Origin: Chaetoderma sp. LZ-2023a
Lineage: Eukaryota > Mollusca > Caudofoveata > Chaetodermatida > Chaetodermatidae
DNA: 64,000 nucleotides
Reading direction: 5' to 3'
Assembly: GCA_034401795.1 (NCBI GenBank)
Contig: CM067365.1
Location: forward strand, 10,990,145 to 11,054,144
A model generated the notes under the pieces. It ran no database searches. It had not been told where the DNA came from and saw nothing but the letters and a program-made list of their open reading frames with translations. This document shows, piece after piece, positions 22,957 through 34,800 of this stretch; position 1 is the first letter of the stretch, and the number at the start of each line of letters is the position of its first letter. The position numbers were made by a program, and so were the translations under genes.

Positions 22957-25795
22957 ATTTAGTCTTAATTGTTATGATATTTTACGTATTGGCTATTTGC
23001 GATGTTAAAGTATAGCGATACAATACACACGATCGGCGATTGTGCCGCTGAATAACGGCATTTATGCGACTGACGAAATCAGCGTATAGCATGTCATCGT
23101 AAGAGGCGGAGTCTATCACGCCAATCCGGAGTCGCTTGTTACCGGATTCGTCCTCCCGCCTATACCCTTGCTTTCGCTTCAAGTCTAACCGGAGTTGCTT
23201 GCTGTCAGAATCGTCATCTGGTATATGTCTGCGCTTGCGCAGCATATAAGGATGCGATGGAAGCATCTCCATTGGTTCAGAGAGCAGCTCTGGTGCCGCC
23301 TCTGGAGCGTCAATCACCATGGGCCTGGGAGTTCCGATGACATCACTTGGTGACTCATGGTTTCGACTGCGATTCGTACTGGGTTGCACCCTTTTCCGGT
23401 CAACCCTCTTACCCCCTGCATGCACCCCGGCTCCATATCTGAAGCTGGCCGCTTCTTACGAGCCTTGGGTGTCGTCTCAGCGTCGGTGACCATATGTTCT
23501 GGCTCGGGCAACATCGCCCTGGGGTGATGGCTAGCTCTCGTCCCCTTGTTAGGGTTACGAATGGGGCGTGGTCGCACCCCGTCCCAGCACATTTCCGAGT
23601 CGACTACGCGCAGCTTACATATATAAAGCACACGCATTCTCCCGGACCTTTGATGGCAGACATGGGCCACAGGTCCGTTAATTTTGAAGATCTCATACTC
23701 GGGGTCGCTGCGATAGGTCAATTTCATCCTCTCTTCAGCTTTGACGACCACCGAATCCCCCACTTTAAACTCACCAGCGTTCGCACGCTTATTAATTTGT
23801 TCCCGGTGAACCTCTCGAGATCTAGCTGTCCCCTCACGAGCACGCAGCAAGGCGTTGTTGAGATACGTCAGTCTCTCACCAAGGTCCTGCGACGCATCGA
23901 TTGGAACGGCTTTCGGCAATCTCGCCCGTCGCCCATAAGTCAAATAAAATGGTGTATACCCGGTCGTTGAATGACGAGTACTGCGGTACGCTGTCAAAGC
24001 CGCACCCAACTCGTCTTCCCACGCCCTCGAGGCATTGTTCACCCCTTTCTGGATCAACTCTTTAAGGGTGCGGTTGAATCTTTCAGTACGTCCATTGGTC
24101 TGCGGATGGTATGGGCTAGACCGTCTATGGTCGATACCGTGTTCTTTAAACCGCTCCTCCAGAGAATTGGAACAAAATTCCCTACCCTGGTCGGTTATTA
24201 CAATCTCAGGGACGCCATGACGCGCGACATACTCGTTGAAGAACTTTTCTTCCACATTTTGAGATGTCTTCGCTGCAATCGGATATGCTTCTGCCCAAGC
24301 AGAGCAGTGATCGATCACCGTCATGATATACACGTTACCCTTATTCGATTCTAATAATGGACCGATCAAATCCATTCCAATTATCTGACTCGGATAATTG
24401 GCCATGGGCATTTCACTATACCTGGGTCGGGTAGTGACAGGTCGGTTGACCTGGCACTTCGTACACGTTTCAAGCATATGAATTATGTCTTTTCTTAAAG
24501 ACGTCCATACAAAAGAATCTCTTACCATACCGATGGTCTTCTGTAGACCTTGGTGACCAGCTCGTTCATGAGCCATCCGGAGCACTTTCTCACGGAACAG
24601 GGTAGGTAAGACAATTCTGGGGTACTCAGCGTCCAACGCTGAAGGCGTAACTAAAGAATACAAAATGCCATTCTTGACCATATACTCCTCCGGGGTGTTT
24701 TTGAACAACTCCGGGTATTCCTTGGTCTGCTCAGCACACAATTCGTCATATGGTATGTCGAATGCTTCCAGAGGGACGTGAGGTAACACTCCCTCGTCGA
24801 CGTCTGGTATTACAAAGTCGCCCGTGTCTAACGTCGCGACTTCCACCGGACGACGTAACCTGGATAACATGTCCGCTCGAATATTCTTCGAGCCTTGGAT
24901 GTATTCAATCTTACATCCGTACTCGGCAATCAGTACCGCCCAGCGCTGCACCTTCATGTTTTTAACTTCGCCCACAAACAAACTCTTTAGGGGTTTGTGG
25001 TCGGTATACACGGTAAACTGCGCGCCAAATAGATAAGGTCTAAGTTTCTTTAGCGCGTATATTACCGCATAAGCTTCCTTTTCTATCACAGGCCAATTCA
25101 ACTGACTGTCCTTAAGAGTAGAGCTGACATACTGAATCACACGCTCAATACCCTCGTCATCTACCTGTACCAGTATCGCACCTATCGCATACCTAGACGC
25201 ATCAGTATACAATCTATACGGAGCATTCAAATTCGGATATGTGAGAACCGTCTCACTACACAGCAAGTTTTGTAATTTCTTAAACGCTTGCTGTTGTTCC
25301 TGACCCCACTCAAAACGTTTATATTTCTTAGTCAATTCTATCAAAGGCTTAGCAATTTCGGCATAGCCTTGCACACAAGAGCGGTAATACCCTGTAGTGC
25401 CCAGGAAACTTCTCACCTCACCCACGTCGTGTGGCGGTGACATTTCTCTTATGACCTTGACCTTCTGGGCCTGAGGAGCCACTCCCTGTGCTGAAACACG
25501 ATATCCTAATAAATCAACTGATGGTTGGGCGAAATCGCATTTCGATTTTTTAACTTGCAAATTATATTCTTGAATTCTACGCATAACTGTACGCAAATGA
25601 TGTGCATGTTCAGCCGGGTTTCTTGAATATATGACTATATCGTCGACAAAAACATGCAGACATTTTCCCACGAATTCTCGGAAAATATCGTTCATTGCCC
25701 TCTGAAACACGGCACCTGAGTTCGCAAAACCGAACGGCATCCGAAGAAATTCGAACAAACCTTGACTGCAAACGAACGCTGTTTTCGCTATGTCT
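22957..25795 (-). pseudogene. Ty3/Gypsy pol region (RT, RNase H, integrase)
   Basis: Order on the minus strand is that of Ty3/Gypsy elements. RT is partial, with LRMPFGFANS and the catalytic FVDDIVIYS. RNase H shows LYTDASRYAIGAIL and VYTDHKPL. The integrase has an HHCC zinc-binding segment (HERAGHQG ... CTKCQ), a DDE core (GMDLIGPL, ITDQGREF, YHPQTNGRTERFNR) and a basic C-terminal part with a GDSVVVKAE-like motif. A charged, basic tail rich in KRR and Asp/Glu lies toward env. It would copy the RNA and insert the DNA. It is a fossil; the front of pol is not recognised. Confidence 0.88.
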
Positions 25796-27027
25796 TGCCT
25801 TGTAGTAAATTCACAAGGTGATGCTTTTATTTGTCATCTTTAACTATACAGTAAACTTACAAAGTTAGTCACTTTTACTGTGACCGATTTTCGTATCTTA
25901 TAATGACCAAGAAATTAATTCAATATTTTCCTAACTGAATAGCATTACTCTCAGTCGCTCTGATCTGATATGCTATTCAACTAGCTCTACTGAAAATAAA
26001 CGTTCATCAAGGACTTGTACGAGGTGCGAGGCGGACCGGACTAACTATTAAAGTTAAAGTCCATATCTTATACTTCTTTGGAGCTCTTTACCATGTTCGT
26101 TTGGGTTCTTCTTTCCAGGGTTTGATTCGATGCTCATTGATTGTGACGTCATCCTGACTAATCAAACTCCGAGTTTCTCTCTTAGGAAAAGAACATCGAA
26201 CAAGTTAAGTGATGGAATCCTATCCGATAACCTCCCACAAACTTGACAGTGATGGACATTGCTTCGACAATCATTGCTAATCGTTTCTTAATATCTTATT
26301 CTGACTAACGTCTTCTGTCAACTTTTCGTCTGGTTTTCTAATCTACTTGGCGCCAGACGCTATCATGCCCACGTCCAGCCCCTTACTTATTAGGCCTACG
26401 CCTGCATTTCAGAAGGGTGCCATGACGTAGTGACCATGTGGTACATCTGATTCACCAACATCTGGTGTCGTATCTGGTGTCGTGGGTCGCCTCTATAGAA
26501 TATAGAAACCCGGTCACCTTATTACGGTCCTTATGGTAAGTCGGTCGTCGCCACGTTTACTACGTCATTCTATGAGTCATTCAGTCTGTGCTACGTACAC
26601 GCTGTGCGTAGCATTCTACCGACGCTCTTGCTTGAATATTTAGAAAACTATTGGTCATAACTTCTGCTGAATACTATAAAGGGTTATGCCGCGCCTGCAG
26701 CAACAGCTTTCATTCTTCATCACCGATAGATTCCATCAGCTCACTGCCCTAAGTCTTAGTCTATTCTAATCCAATTTCATATTCCAATTTCACTTTTTGT
26801 ATCAGCTATATTTTTGTGTCAGTTTTGCATCGACTTGATGCACACACTAGATCGCGCTAATACATTTTCGCTCATTGTGTTATCCGTTCCCTAGCTCGTC
26901 TGGTATTCAAAAATATAGTCATATTCTTTGCTGGGGGTCTTGTCATATTCTTCGCTGGGGGTCTTGGACTGCAAATATAAGATGTCCCCGGGGTCATGAC
27001 CCCCCAGAAGACAATCCCATATCTACA
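25796..27027 (-). repeat. right (5') LTR
   Basis: 1232 bp, nearly identical to 19118-20349, ending in ATATCTACA at the AAAT target duplication. It is shorter than the left LTR. Confidence 0.9.
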
Positions 27028-27575
27028 AAATGTATCAGTTAGCCTTTTAATTTCATTCAATATTTCACACCAATCATGCTCAATGTCACCAGATAATTTA
27101 GATGTCCAGTCAATATTTGCAGCATCTGCACGCATACCATCATAATCACCTCTATTGAAAATGTAGTGAGGGTTTTGCAAAATGGTATTTATATAACAAT
27201 TGAAAGTAAAGCTTATGCTTGCATGGTGGCTCTTTCCTATAGGTGCACTTATGATTATATTTTCTACCATATTCTCCTCATTTGATATTATAAGATCTAA
27301 TGTATTTGCTGTTTGATTGCCTCTAAAGTGAGTTGGCTCTTTTACATGCTGATGCCAGTATAAATCTGTAATTGATTCAAGAAAGTTTGATGCAGAGCAA
27401 AGCTGAATATTTGATGATTCAATGGTCCAGTCAATTTGACTATAATTGAACTCACCCATTATCAGAAGATGGCTAGATTTTAAGGCAGCTACATTTCTTA
27501 ATAAGTCTATTAAACAGGAATGGTTTTCATGTTTACAGTTGGGCGACCTATATAGACATCCAATAATAAGAGCAA
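27028..27575 (-). mobile_element. Jockey/CR1-like LINE, endonuclease part
   Basis: Minus-strand apurinic-type endonuclease sequence: IIGCLYRSPN at the right, then MGEFNYSQIDW (the GDFN box with Glu for Asp), LTDLYWHQHV-like region, TLDLIISNEENMV and SHHASISF (the SDH box, with His-His for Asp-His). It ends at RLTDTF beside the LTR element. The LINE at 18861 resumes with VPMSKTN, so both pieces probably belong to one copy of which the left part is now 8.2 kb away. Confidence 0.8.
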
Positions 27576-27584
27576 ATCTCGTGT

Positions 27585-27690
27585 ATTCGTGTATCTAAGA
27601 CTTTGTGTTATATAGACATTTTGAAGAACCGTTCATACCCTACGGAATAGGGGTGAGCACATCGAGGCTGGATTTCCACATACAGATACA
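27585..27690. repeat. short dispersed repeat with GATACA tail, copy 1
   Basis: About 105 bp from CGTGTATYCG to the (CAGATA)n tract; shares TTATATAGACATTTT and CATCGAGGCTGGATTTCCAC with 28735-28845. It may be a SINE-like repeat whose simple-sequence tail is the CAGATA run. Confidence 0.7.
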
Positions 27691-27705
27691 GATACAGAAC
27701 TAAAA

Positions 27706-27813
27706 CTACTACCCAGATAACGCCGCTTATTGGGCAGATGCTGGGCCGATACCATGCCGATACTTTTAGTATCGGCCTGGTATCGGCCCAGTAAGCTGCG
27801 TTATCAGGGTAGG
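27706..27813. mobile_element. 108-bp palindromic element
   Basis: Outer arms CTACCCAGATAACGC and GCGTTATCAGGGTAG are imperfect inverted repeats. Inner arms TGGGCCGATACC and GGTATCGGCCCA pair closely around GCCGATACTTTTAGTATCGG. Looks like a miniature foldback element. Confidence 0.7.
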
Positions 27814-27837
27814 AAACATCCTCAGAAATGACGATAC

Positions 27838-28622
27838 TGTAGAATTCCAGATAGCAGCCAGACAACTTGCTTTAAAGAATATTAAGAGCAATAGTTGGTT
27901 TATGAAATGCCAAGAAACGCTTCATAAGTATCAGCTCCCAAGTGTCTACCAACTAATTAACAGCATGCCTGCAAAGTTAGCGTGGAAGGCGCAAGTAGAG
28001 AAGCACATCAACTGTGCTGTACACAACGTCTGGAAAGAAGACTTTGTCGTGAAGACATCAACAAAATACTTAAATGTCAATGTATGCACTGTAAACAACG
28101 TTCACCACTGTTGGAACTCACTTGACAACACAACCAGGGATGTTAGACGAGCAGTAATAAAGGCAAAGATTCTGACTGGCTCATACATCTTGCAAGCAAA
28201 TCGTGCCCGTTTCAATCAATATGTTGTCTCTGAAAAGTGTTTACTTTGCCATTCAACACCCGAGGACAGGAATCACTTCATTACATTATGTACAGCATTG
28301 GAGGAGTCAAGAAAACCATATTTGAAGAGTATTCTCACCGCCATGTACCTAGACAATGACCCAGTCATCATCAACACGTTATTAGCTGATCCCGAAAATA
28401 CAACTCATCTGATACTTGATCATACAATGATGATATCTAGATTGAACATTAAGCTGTCCTCAGCAAATTCTCTCAAAATTGCGAAAACTACACGTTTTCT
28501 CTGCTATGCCTTGCACCTCAAACGTACACAATTGATTGAGGCAATTGTGTCTGTATAAATACGTCAATGAACACTAATCAAAGTAAATCAGACACAATCT
28601 AGAATTTACCTATTCTTCTACA
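27838..28622 (+). mobile_element. LINE C-terminal part with zinc knuckle
   Basis: A 5'-truncated non-LTR retrotransposon. The open frame 27902-28558 (and in-frame sequence from about 27843) encodes the region downstream of RT: RRAVIKAKILTGSYILQANR, then a CCHC-type knuckle (CLLCHSTPEDRNHFITLC) and the terminal FLCYALHLKRTQLIEAIVSV. The 3' untranslated part ends at TTCTTCTAC. A second 3' end of the family lies at 16405-16615. The frame is open for over 210 codons, so this copy is fairly young. Clade not determined. Confidence 0.8.
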
Positions 28623-28734
28623 AGTTATAAATGTTACTGACAGAACTTTCTTATTAATGTGTGAATGAAAAACTCTGCAATCAATTTGACGTTAATTAAT
28701 TTAATCCTACTCAGTCAGAGCAAATTTCGTATAT

Positions 28735-28845
28735 TGGTGTATTTAAGACTGTGTTATATAGACATTTTAAAGAATCGTTGTGTCCTACGGAGTAGCGTTG
28801 AGCCCATCGAGGCTGGATTTCCACATACAGATACAGATACAGATG
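28735..28845. repeat. short dispersed repeat with GATACA tail, copy 2
   Basis: Matches 27585-27690 over about 100 bp and ends in the same CAGATA run. Confidence 0.7.
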
Positions 28846-28884
28846 GCTCGACAATTCAACCCGGTATCAGCGATCTGGGTTACA

Positions 28885-29056
28885 CTAGCACTAATTAGAA
28901 ATGACAAAACAAATAATCAATTCAGTTGAAAAGAAAAAACACATAATAGGCATTTTTTACCTTTCAAAAGCTTTCGACATCATCGATCAAAAAATTTTGC
29001 TAGAAAAATTTGTTTATTATGGAATCCCAGCAAGTGCACAAGGTTTCAAAGCTATT
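28885..29056 (+). mobile_element. LINE reverse transcriptase scrap
   Basis: Encodes HIIGIFYLSKAFDIIDQKI and LLEKFVYYGIPA before a TAA. This is the RT motif A box (D-L-SKAFD-T-D-HKIL), here with Tyr replacing the first Asp. Only about 50 codons survive. Confidence 0.75.
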
Positions 29057-30339
29057 TAATGGTGCTCCTCGGCTGCCAGAATATTATTCATGTCTCGTCT
29101 CATGCTGGACAGAGTGGTATGAAAGTTTGTAGAGCAAACTTTTAAATTTTGAACCGTTTTAACACTCCATTGCTTTCGGCAGTTAGATTTTTATCTTCTC
29201 TCTCACACAAAATTCACCTATTGGCTATTTATGTTCTGAGCGTCGGCTGCGTGAGTCGACGTACACTGACCGATTTTAAAAGTTATGTTTTTAATGTTTG
29301 TTTGTTTATTATTCTGCCTCCGCCAGCTCTGTTCTTTACTTCCCTCATAATGTAATACAAATAACTCTTTATTCACAAAACACTATAATCTTCTTTCATC
29401 ATCTCCTACAAAGTGACCTGTATGACACTACTGCTTCTCATTGACTGCTGTAGTATTATTTTATTTTTGATAACAACACGTTTGTCCACTTTGCCTCGAC
29501 TGAATAGGCCTATCCAACTCATCTCGCTCTTTCAGTCTACCCACGATCCCAGCTGCTTTATAGTAAGTGAGAAGAGTAAGCCATGCCCCTTGGCCTATCA
29601 GAGTGCATGCCTTGGCTTGCTCATTGACTGGCACATTACATTGGTGTACAGCGGTCCGTGGTGGTCAGCGCATGTGCTCAGTCTGGTAGTGAGATTAATT
29701 AGGTGGTCATACTCCAGATGTAGCTCAACACACATTAGGCTAATTTCTATAATTCCTTCACATATGGCTTCCTGACATTCCAGGGTCTGTGAGGTATTAA
29801 ACTAAGCGAACTATGACTGAGCCCAGGAGCACCTCCTCTCCATGCTTAGCCCTATAGCATTAACACTATGCCTCTTGTTCACTGGCCGCATATGCATGGA
29901 AATGCATCCAATGAACACTTTTCACAACATTTCCAAGAGATGGCCACTGCATAGGCTTGCAGGTTACTTTGATACCTCATCTCCCATCGCCAGAGGGTGC
30001 TGGGATGGGTGGGATGAGCATATGTTAGTAACAAGAAATAGGCCTACCTTTCCACAAACGAAAACTGGCCTCGCTTTAAACATGTGCTAACCCTATAAGC
30101 ATGGCTACACACATTCCACGCAAGAAGACAGGGAGAAAGCTAGACATACCCGTAATAATCAGAGAAATCAAGAAGCTGCTAAAATCTGAAACCAACTCTG
30201 CAGAAAAAGTAAAAATAAAAATATAATAAATGTAGATATCAAGTGATGCGCTGAATTGACCGAAATAAGCTCCACACCTTATATTACAACTACACCAATA
30301 ACATACTTGACCCAGAAAGAGACAACAATTCCATGGCAG
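29057..30339. other. unassigned DNA
   Basis: Several unsupported short open frames on both strands; no domain or repeat recognised. Confidence 0.4.
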
Positions 30340-30485
30340 CAACAATACCCAGCCAAATTAGTTTCAGAATATTCAACAGCTTACCTGTAGAGATTTCTGG
30401 AAATTCATCGATCCCAACATGGGCAAAGCGCGCATGGAGCTTAGCTAGAGATTGGCGAGGCATAGCAAAAACTGGATTCCTCCAT
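30340..30485 (-). repeat. partial copy of hairpin family B, long form
   Basis: Matches about 56945-57085: TTTCAGAATATTCAACAGC, TTTCTGGAAATT, GATCCCAACATGGGC, GGCATAGCAAAAACTGG. Only one hairpin arm plus the 21-bp-type flank is present. Confidence 0.7.
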
Positions 30486-30664
30486 TGACTCAATCCTAAG
30501 GTGAGTCAACCTGAAAACAGACCAATCCATCTAGTAAAAGAAAGCAACAATGAGATCACTCCAGTCTTAACAGCATCATTCTAACAATCTATTGACACCT
30601 CAGAAATTCCATCTGACTGAAAGAACGACAACATTGTACACGTGTACATTTTTGTAAAAAGCGT

Positions 30665-31155
30665 GACAGGATAAAAAAATTCTCTGTAATGTTCAGTGAG
30701 CCATGAAAGGTAGGATACATGCATGTTCACTGAACCGTGATAAGTAGGACACTACTTTTCATATGCAGCACACATTCAGTGTATCATGCATCTATCTATA
30801 CAACAAGTTTAGTTCCAGTATACAAAAAACTCTTGAAATTACAGCCTGGTCAAAGATTCTCTGTAATGTTCAGTGACATGTGAAAAGTAAGTCATGCTAA
30901 TCTACCTTTCATACACTGCACACCTACTCCCTAAGATGCATCCATTTATCAAGTTTAGTTCCGGCATACCAAAAACTCTTAAAGCTATATCCTGGACAAG
31001 ATTTGTGATAATGTTCAATGAACCGTGAAAAGTAGATCAAAAGTAGTTCGTAGTGACATACTTTTCATACACTGCACATCTTCTCACCAAGACCCATCCA
31101 CATGACAAGTTTAATTAATATATGTGAAAAAGTCTTGAAACTATGGTCTGGCCAA
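30665..31155. repeat. degenerate tandem repeat, about 170 bp x 3
   Basis: Units start near 30680, 30853 and 31000 with CTGTAATGTTCAGTG or a variant. Each contains a TACTTTTCATA..CACTGCACA phrase, an ACAAGTTTAGTTCC phrase and AAAAACTCTTGAAA. No coding capacity. Confidence 0.8.
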
Positions 31156-31159
31156 GCTT

Positions 31160-31700
31160 GTGGTGGGGCGAGCATAAAAAAGCAGCAAGTGTTCTGGGAT
31201 TCATCAGGAGAAATTTGAAAAGATGCCCAATGAAGATAAGAGCGACTATATACCAGCCTAGTACAAACAAAGCTTGAATATGCCTCAGAAATATGGAACC
31301 AACAGCAGACAACTCAGATCAGGGAAATAGAGCATGCCCAATGAAACGTGGCATGTTATGTATTGAGCCTGCCAGACAACACAAGACACCCTGGCAGCGT
31401 TACACGAATGTTACAACAATTACAATTACAACAAGACTGCGCAAGGACCGACATAATATTAATGTATAAGAAAGTGAATGGACTAGTACTAATAAAACAA
31501 TTATACCACCAAACACCAGCAACCCGATTATTGATGCAGCATGGCAACACGGAAAAGTTCAACATATATCAAACATTATTGTGCTTAAAAATATTCATTC
31601 TTACCAAAAACATGTTCACGGAACCGAAGCAAGCATCTGCAGTAACAGTGCCAAATCTGGACACATTCGAATCCTCTGTTCAGAACATCATTATCTAGAC
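31160..31700 (+). mobile_element. LINE RT C-terminal remnant
   Basis: Plus-strand translation gives KKAASVLGFIRRNLKRCP, TSLVQTKLEYASEIWN, then after a TGA the continuation GSVTRMLQQLQLQQDCARTD and MYKKVNGLV. These are the conserved blocks that follow RT in Jockey/CR1-like elements (compare SLVRPILEYGNGTW at 16869-18861). Interrupted by stops. Confidence 0.8.
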
Positions 31701-31719
31701 AGATCGTGTACAGTGTTTT

Positions 31720-32880
31720 GAATTTGCATACCACCAGTGTACATAACATGTACGCCACTTGACCTCGATACATGATGTCTGATTGTGGATAACAGTCGAG
31801 TTCCTCATTGAAGTTAAAGTAACTACTTTGTCTGCTGGCCATACAAGAATTAAGTGGGAAAAGACCGATAAAGATAAATATGTATACTGCTTTGGTAACC
31901 AAATATGTAAACAGTATCAAAATGAACCATCAGATGAAGGATTAATCACAGATTAGCAATATACTATTAGAACTATGTGATGTAATGTTAAGTTCAGCAA
32001 ATAAATCAATGCACATGTAATAGCAGTTTGGCAGTAAGGCAGAAGCTAAATGTCTGGAACTCAGAAACTACATATGCCCTAAAGAACTTGAGCTTAGCAG
32101 GCAAGCTTTGGATTCAAGAAGGTCGAACCAAAAGCAGCGACAGTGTCTCATGGGTGGAGAAGATGGAATGTAATGAAATTACATAAACATACTTTACAGT
32201 TTACTTTCACTACTACTACACTTAAACAGTACACGATCAACGCATCTGCCGATTCTTTAACAACTCCAACTATCTCAATTTTATATTACAGTGATGAGCT
32301 CTTCCCTGCCCCTCCCCACCCCACCCCTCACTCAGTAGCATACAAAGGTCATATATAATAATAAACCACTCAAAACTAAATTTAAATAAAATAAGATAAT
32401 GATGTAATTAGGGAGTACATGTATAATATATGTTTATTTATGTCAGTAACCATGTATGTGTATATGTAAATATGAATGCCATAGATATGTGTTTGAATGC
32501 CATGTGTTTTATGTTTGTGCACAGAGTGGCATATATCTATGTCAACATCAAAGCAGGGAGAGCCCTACCCACCCACCGCTTCGTCGAAGTCCGGGAGTCC
32601 TATACTCCCAAAGTTCATGTCTGGACTCTGCAAAACATACCAAGAAAGTCCTGGACTTCCTCTTTTTGTCCCTGATATCTCTAAAAACAATGATTTTAAT
32701 CAAATTATATGTATTTGAACCATTTTAGACCTCCATGTTTTAAGCTTGGACTCCCAAAAGCATTACCCAGGAAGTTCCTGTATCTAGAAGTTGGTTGAAG
32801 CCCTGGTATATGTGTGTATGTATATGTATATCAGGGTTTCAGAAACATAATTTTTCCAGCCGGACATGGCACTTCGGGAG
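31720..32880. other. unassigned DNA
   Basis: No gene or repeat family recognised; AT-rich with short open frames only. Confidence 0.4.
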
Positions 32881-32937
32881 GGAAGGGGTGGGGGTGGGGG
32901 TGGGGGTGGGGGTGGTGGTGGTGGTGGGTGGTGGAAT
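32880..32937 (+). repeat. G-rich microsatellite (GGGGGT / GGT)
   Basis: Five runs of four or five G separated by single T, then GGT units. Fits the pattern G3+N1-7 repeated four times expected of an intramolecular G-quadruplex. Confidence 0.9.
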
Positions 32938-33084
32938 TAAAATGCATGATGCAACTGTATTGCGTAAAACGCTCATTAGTAACTGCCGTTTCTAATAGGA
33001 CAAGGGCTGTAAATTCTTTAAATCCAAACCTCTGAGAAAGGGTGGCGACTTCTATTAGGTATATTTCAAGAAAAATGTGAAAAT

Positions 33085-33370
33085 GCATAAAAAAAATAAC
33101 ACGAAATCAATTTCCTGAAAACTATACAGGGAAGCTGTTGAATAATTTGTAACTAATTTGACTGGGTGCTGTTGCCCAGTCAAGTTAGTTTCAAAATATT
33201 CAACAGAATATTTATTAAATAGTAAAAGCAAACATTTTGTACAACAACGCATAGACGTCTTCAAATATGCGTTCGTTACATACTTATCGACGTCATTCAT
33301 TATAGTGTCATTGTACACATCATGCAGTTCATTATGACGTCATATAATGGGTGGGTACTATGGAAAGGTG
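33085..33370 (+). mobile_element. hairpin family B, long form
   Basis: Starts with a hairpin (GTTGAATAATTTGTAACTAATTTGACTGG ... inverted arm to TTCAAAATATTCAACAG), then continues AATATTTATTAAATAGTAAA, ACGTCATTCAT and ATTATGACGTCATATAATGG. This continuation matches 48450-48610, 51150-51340 and, inverted, 56720-56900. Confidence 0.75.
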
Positions 33371-33494
33371 AATTGTTAGTGTCAATTTCCTTTTCCCACA
33401 GGGGTAAACAACCTTTCTTAAAGGAGACTTTAATTCACTCAATCTAAATTTATCACCAGGCTTGGGGGAACATTAGCATGGCTGGATTTAATGA

Positions 33495-33960
33495 TCAGAA
33501 TAAAATTAGCAAGGCTATAACCTCACTTCCTGTATTTACATCTATAGGATTCCAATCTGTAGCCGAATGAACAGGATTAATATAATTATTTACAATCGTG
33601 CCTAGGATATCTATACATTGTCGAAAATCTTTATGAATAACATATCGCCAGCTCTTATTCCTGATTTTCTGTACATGTTCGGCAATGGTTGTATAAGTTC
33701 CCTTCTGCAAAGGATAGCAATGAATTCATCTTTAAGTTGCTCTTGAAACTCGACGTTCACAAACTCTCCTCATTTGTCAGTCTGTGCACTAGCAGGGTGT
33801 CTTTTCGTATTTTTCTTAATGTTTCATACGTCCGGCATAGAGCCGTAGATGTTTTTGACTTCATATGGATTACCCAGAGATACCTAGAAAGGACATCTAT
33901 TACCAAAAGCAGATATTTAACATTGTCATTCTCAGCGTCTAAAGCAAAATATCAGGGCGT
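33495..33960 (-). pseudogene. retrovirus-like integrase remnant, Polinton/Maverick or Ginger type
   Basis: Minus-strand translation contains YLLLVIDVLSRYLWV (first Asp box of a DDE integrase core) and, further on, SWRYVIHKDFRQCIDILG with IVNNYINPVHSATDW, the alpha-helical stretch and HS-T/A box typical of Polinton-type integrases. The rest of such an element (DNA polymerase, capsid genes) was not recognised nearby. Treated as a fossil fragment with several breaks. A Ginger-type or Gypsy integrase is the main alternative. Confidence 0.5.
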
Positions 33961-34274
33961 AGGAACGTACTTGAACCTGGGGGAAGGTGCTGACGTATGG
34001 GTGGGGCCAAAACTTAAGAGGGTGCTATGGGATACACTATGGGAGAGGAAAACCTGGGGTGGTGGGTGTTCCTACGCCTATGAATATATTACTGAGACCT
34101 ATTTGCTATAGTCCATCTCATGAAGCTACTTTAACGCCTTTTGTGTCAACATCGCCTCAAAGCGCTCAAAATGCTACTTGATATATCAATTAAACATTTT
34201 GATGGTCAATAGATTTCAAGCTATTTTAATTTTAGACTATTGAAGGGGTAATGGTAAAGAAAATTAAATTTTTT

Positions 34275-34350
34275 TCCTTAGCCAATGTCTATCTGCAGGC
34301 CGAGACGAGTATTTTTGAAAATGTACCACTAGAATGACTGGCTTGGTTAT
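34275..34350. repeat. half copy of hairpin family A
   Basis: Shows GTCTATCTGCAGGCCGAGA and ACCACTAGAATGACTGGC, then leaves the family without the second arm. Confidence 0.6.
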
Positions 34351-34554
34351 CAATTCTCTCTCCCGTTAAACCTTATTCTATGTGATTTATACAGACAAGA
34401 AGTCTTCTCACCCGATATCCAATTTTAACTTGTGCACACGTCACATCACCGTTGAAAGATTTATACAACTTTTCAATTACACCCTAATCTTGATTTGCTT
34501 TCCAACCTGGGATGGGGGCGGGGTTTAGGAGATTTCCTGTTTGAAGAATATCAT

Positions 34555-34800
34555 TTATCTTTTACACATACAGTGAGCAAACATTCTCCAGAGTGGAACA
34601 GGATACCAGGAAATGTTCAACTGTCTCGGCTGTTTGTTTACGCAATAGGCATGTCGTATTCTGTGAGCGGTTAAGTATTGAACTAAAGTTGTACCTCTGA
34701 GTGATTTCGCCTTAAATGTAGCTTTAATTACAGTGAGCGCGTTAGTATCCTGTATCTCATAGACTACATCTGCCATTGACGCATGCACTCAAGATTCATG
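34555..34800 (-). mobile_element. LINE C-terminal zinc-knuckle remnant
   Basis: A minus-strand frame reads SSILNRSQNTTCLLRKQTAE and TVEHFLVSCSTLENVCSLYV to a stop. This is the knuckle found after RT in several LINEs (C-x2-C, H-x4-C), with the second Cys replaced by Arg. The longer open frame that overlaps it in another phase is not the coding one. Confidence 0.65.

Larger units (their letters stand above)
18862..27027 (-). mobile_element. Ty3/Gypsy LTR retroelement with F-type envelope, inserted in a LINE
   Basis: An inserted unit flanked by AAAT on both sides (18858-18861 and 27028-27031), beginning TG and ending CA. Read on the minus strand it has an LTR (right), pol, env, a purine tract AAGGGGCG directly before the second LTR, and that LTR (left). 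No gag or protease is recognised. The LTRs differ at roughly 11 places over the 1232 bp they share, about 1 percent, so the insertion is recent on an evolutionary scale. It is a fossil with several breaks and looks unable to move on its own. Pol and env families are described separately. Confidence 0.88.

Noticed and set aside
34555-34788. 77-codon minus-strand frame as a separate gene
   Set aside because: A different phase of the same strand gives a clear LINE zinc-knuckle remnant.
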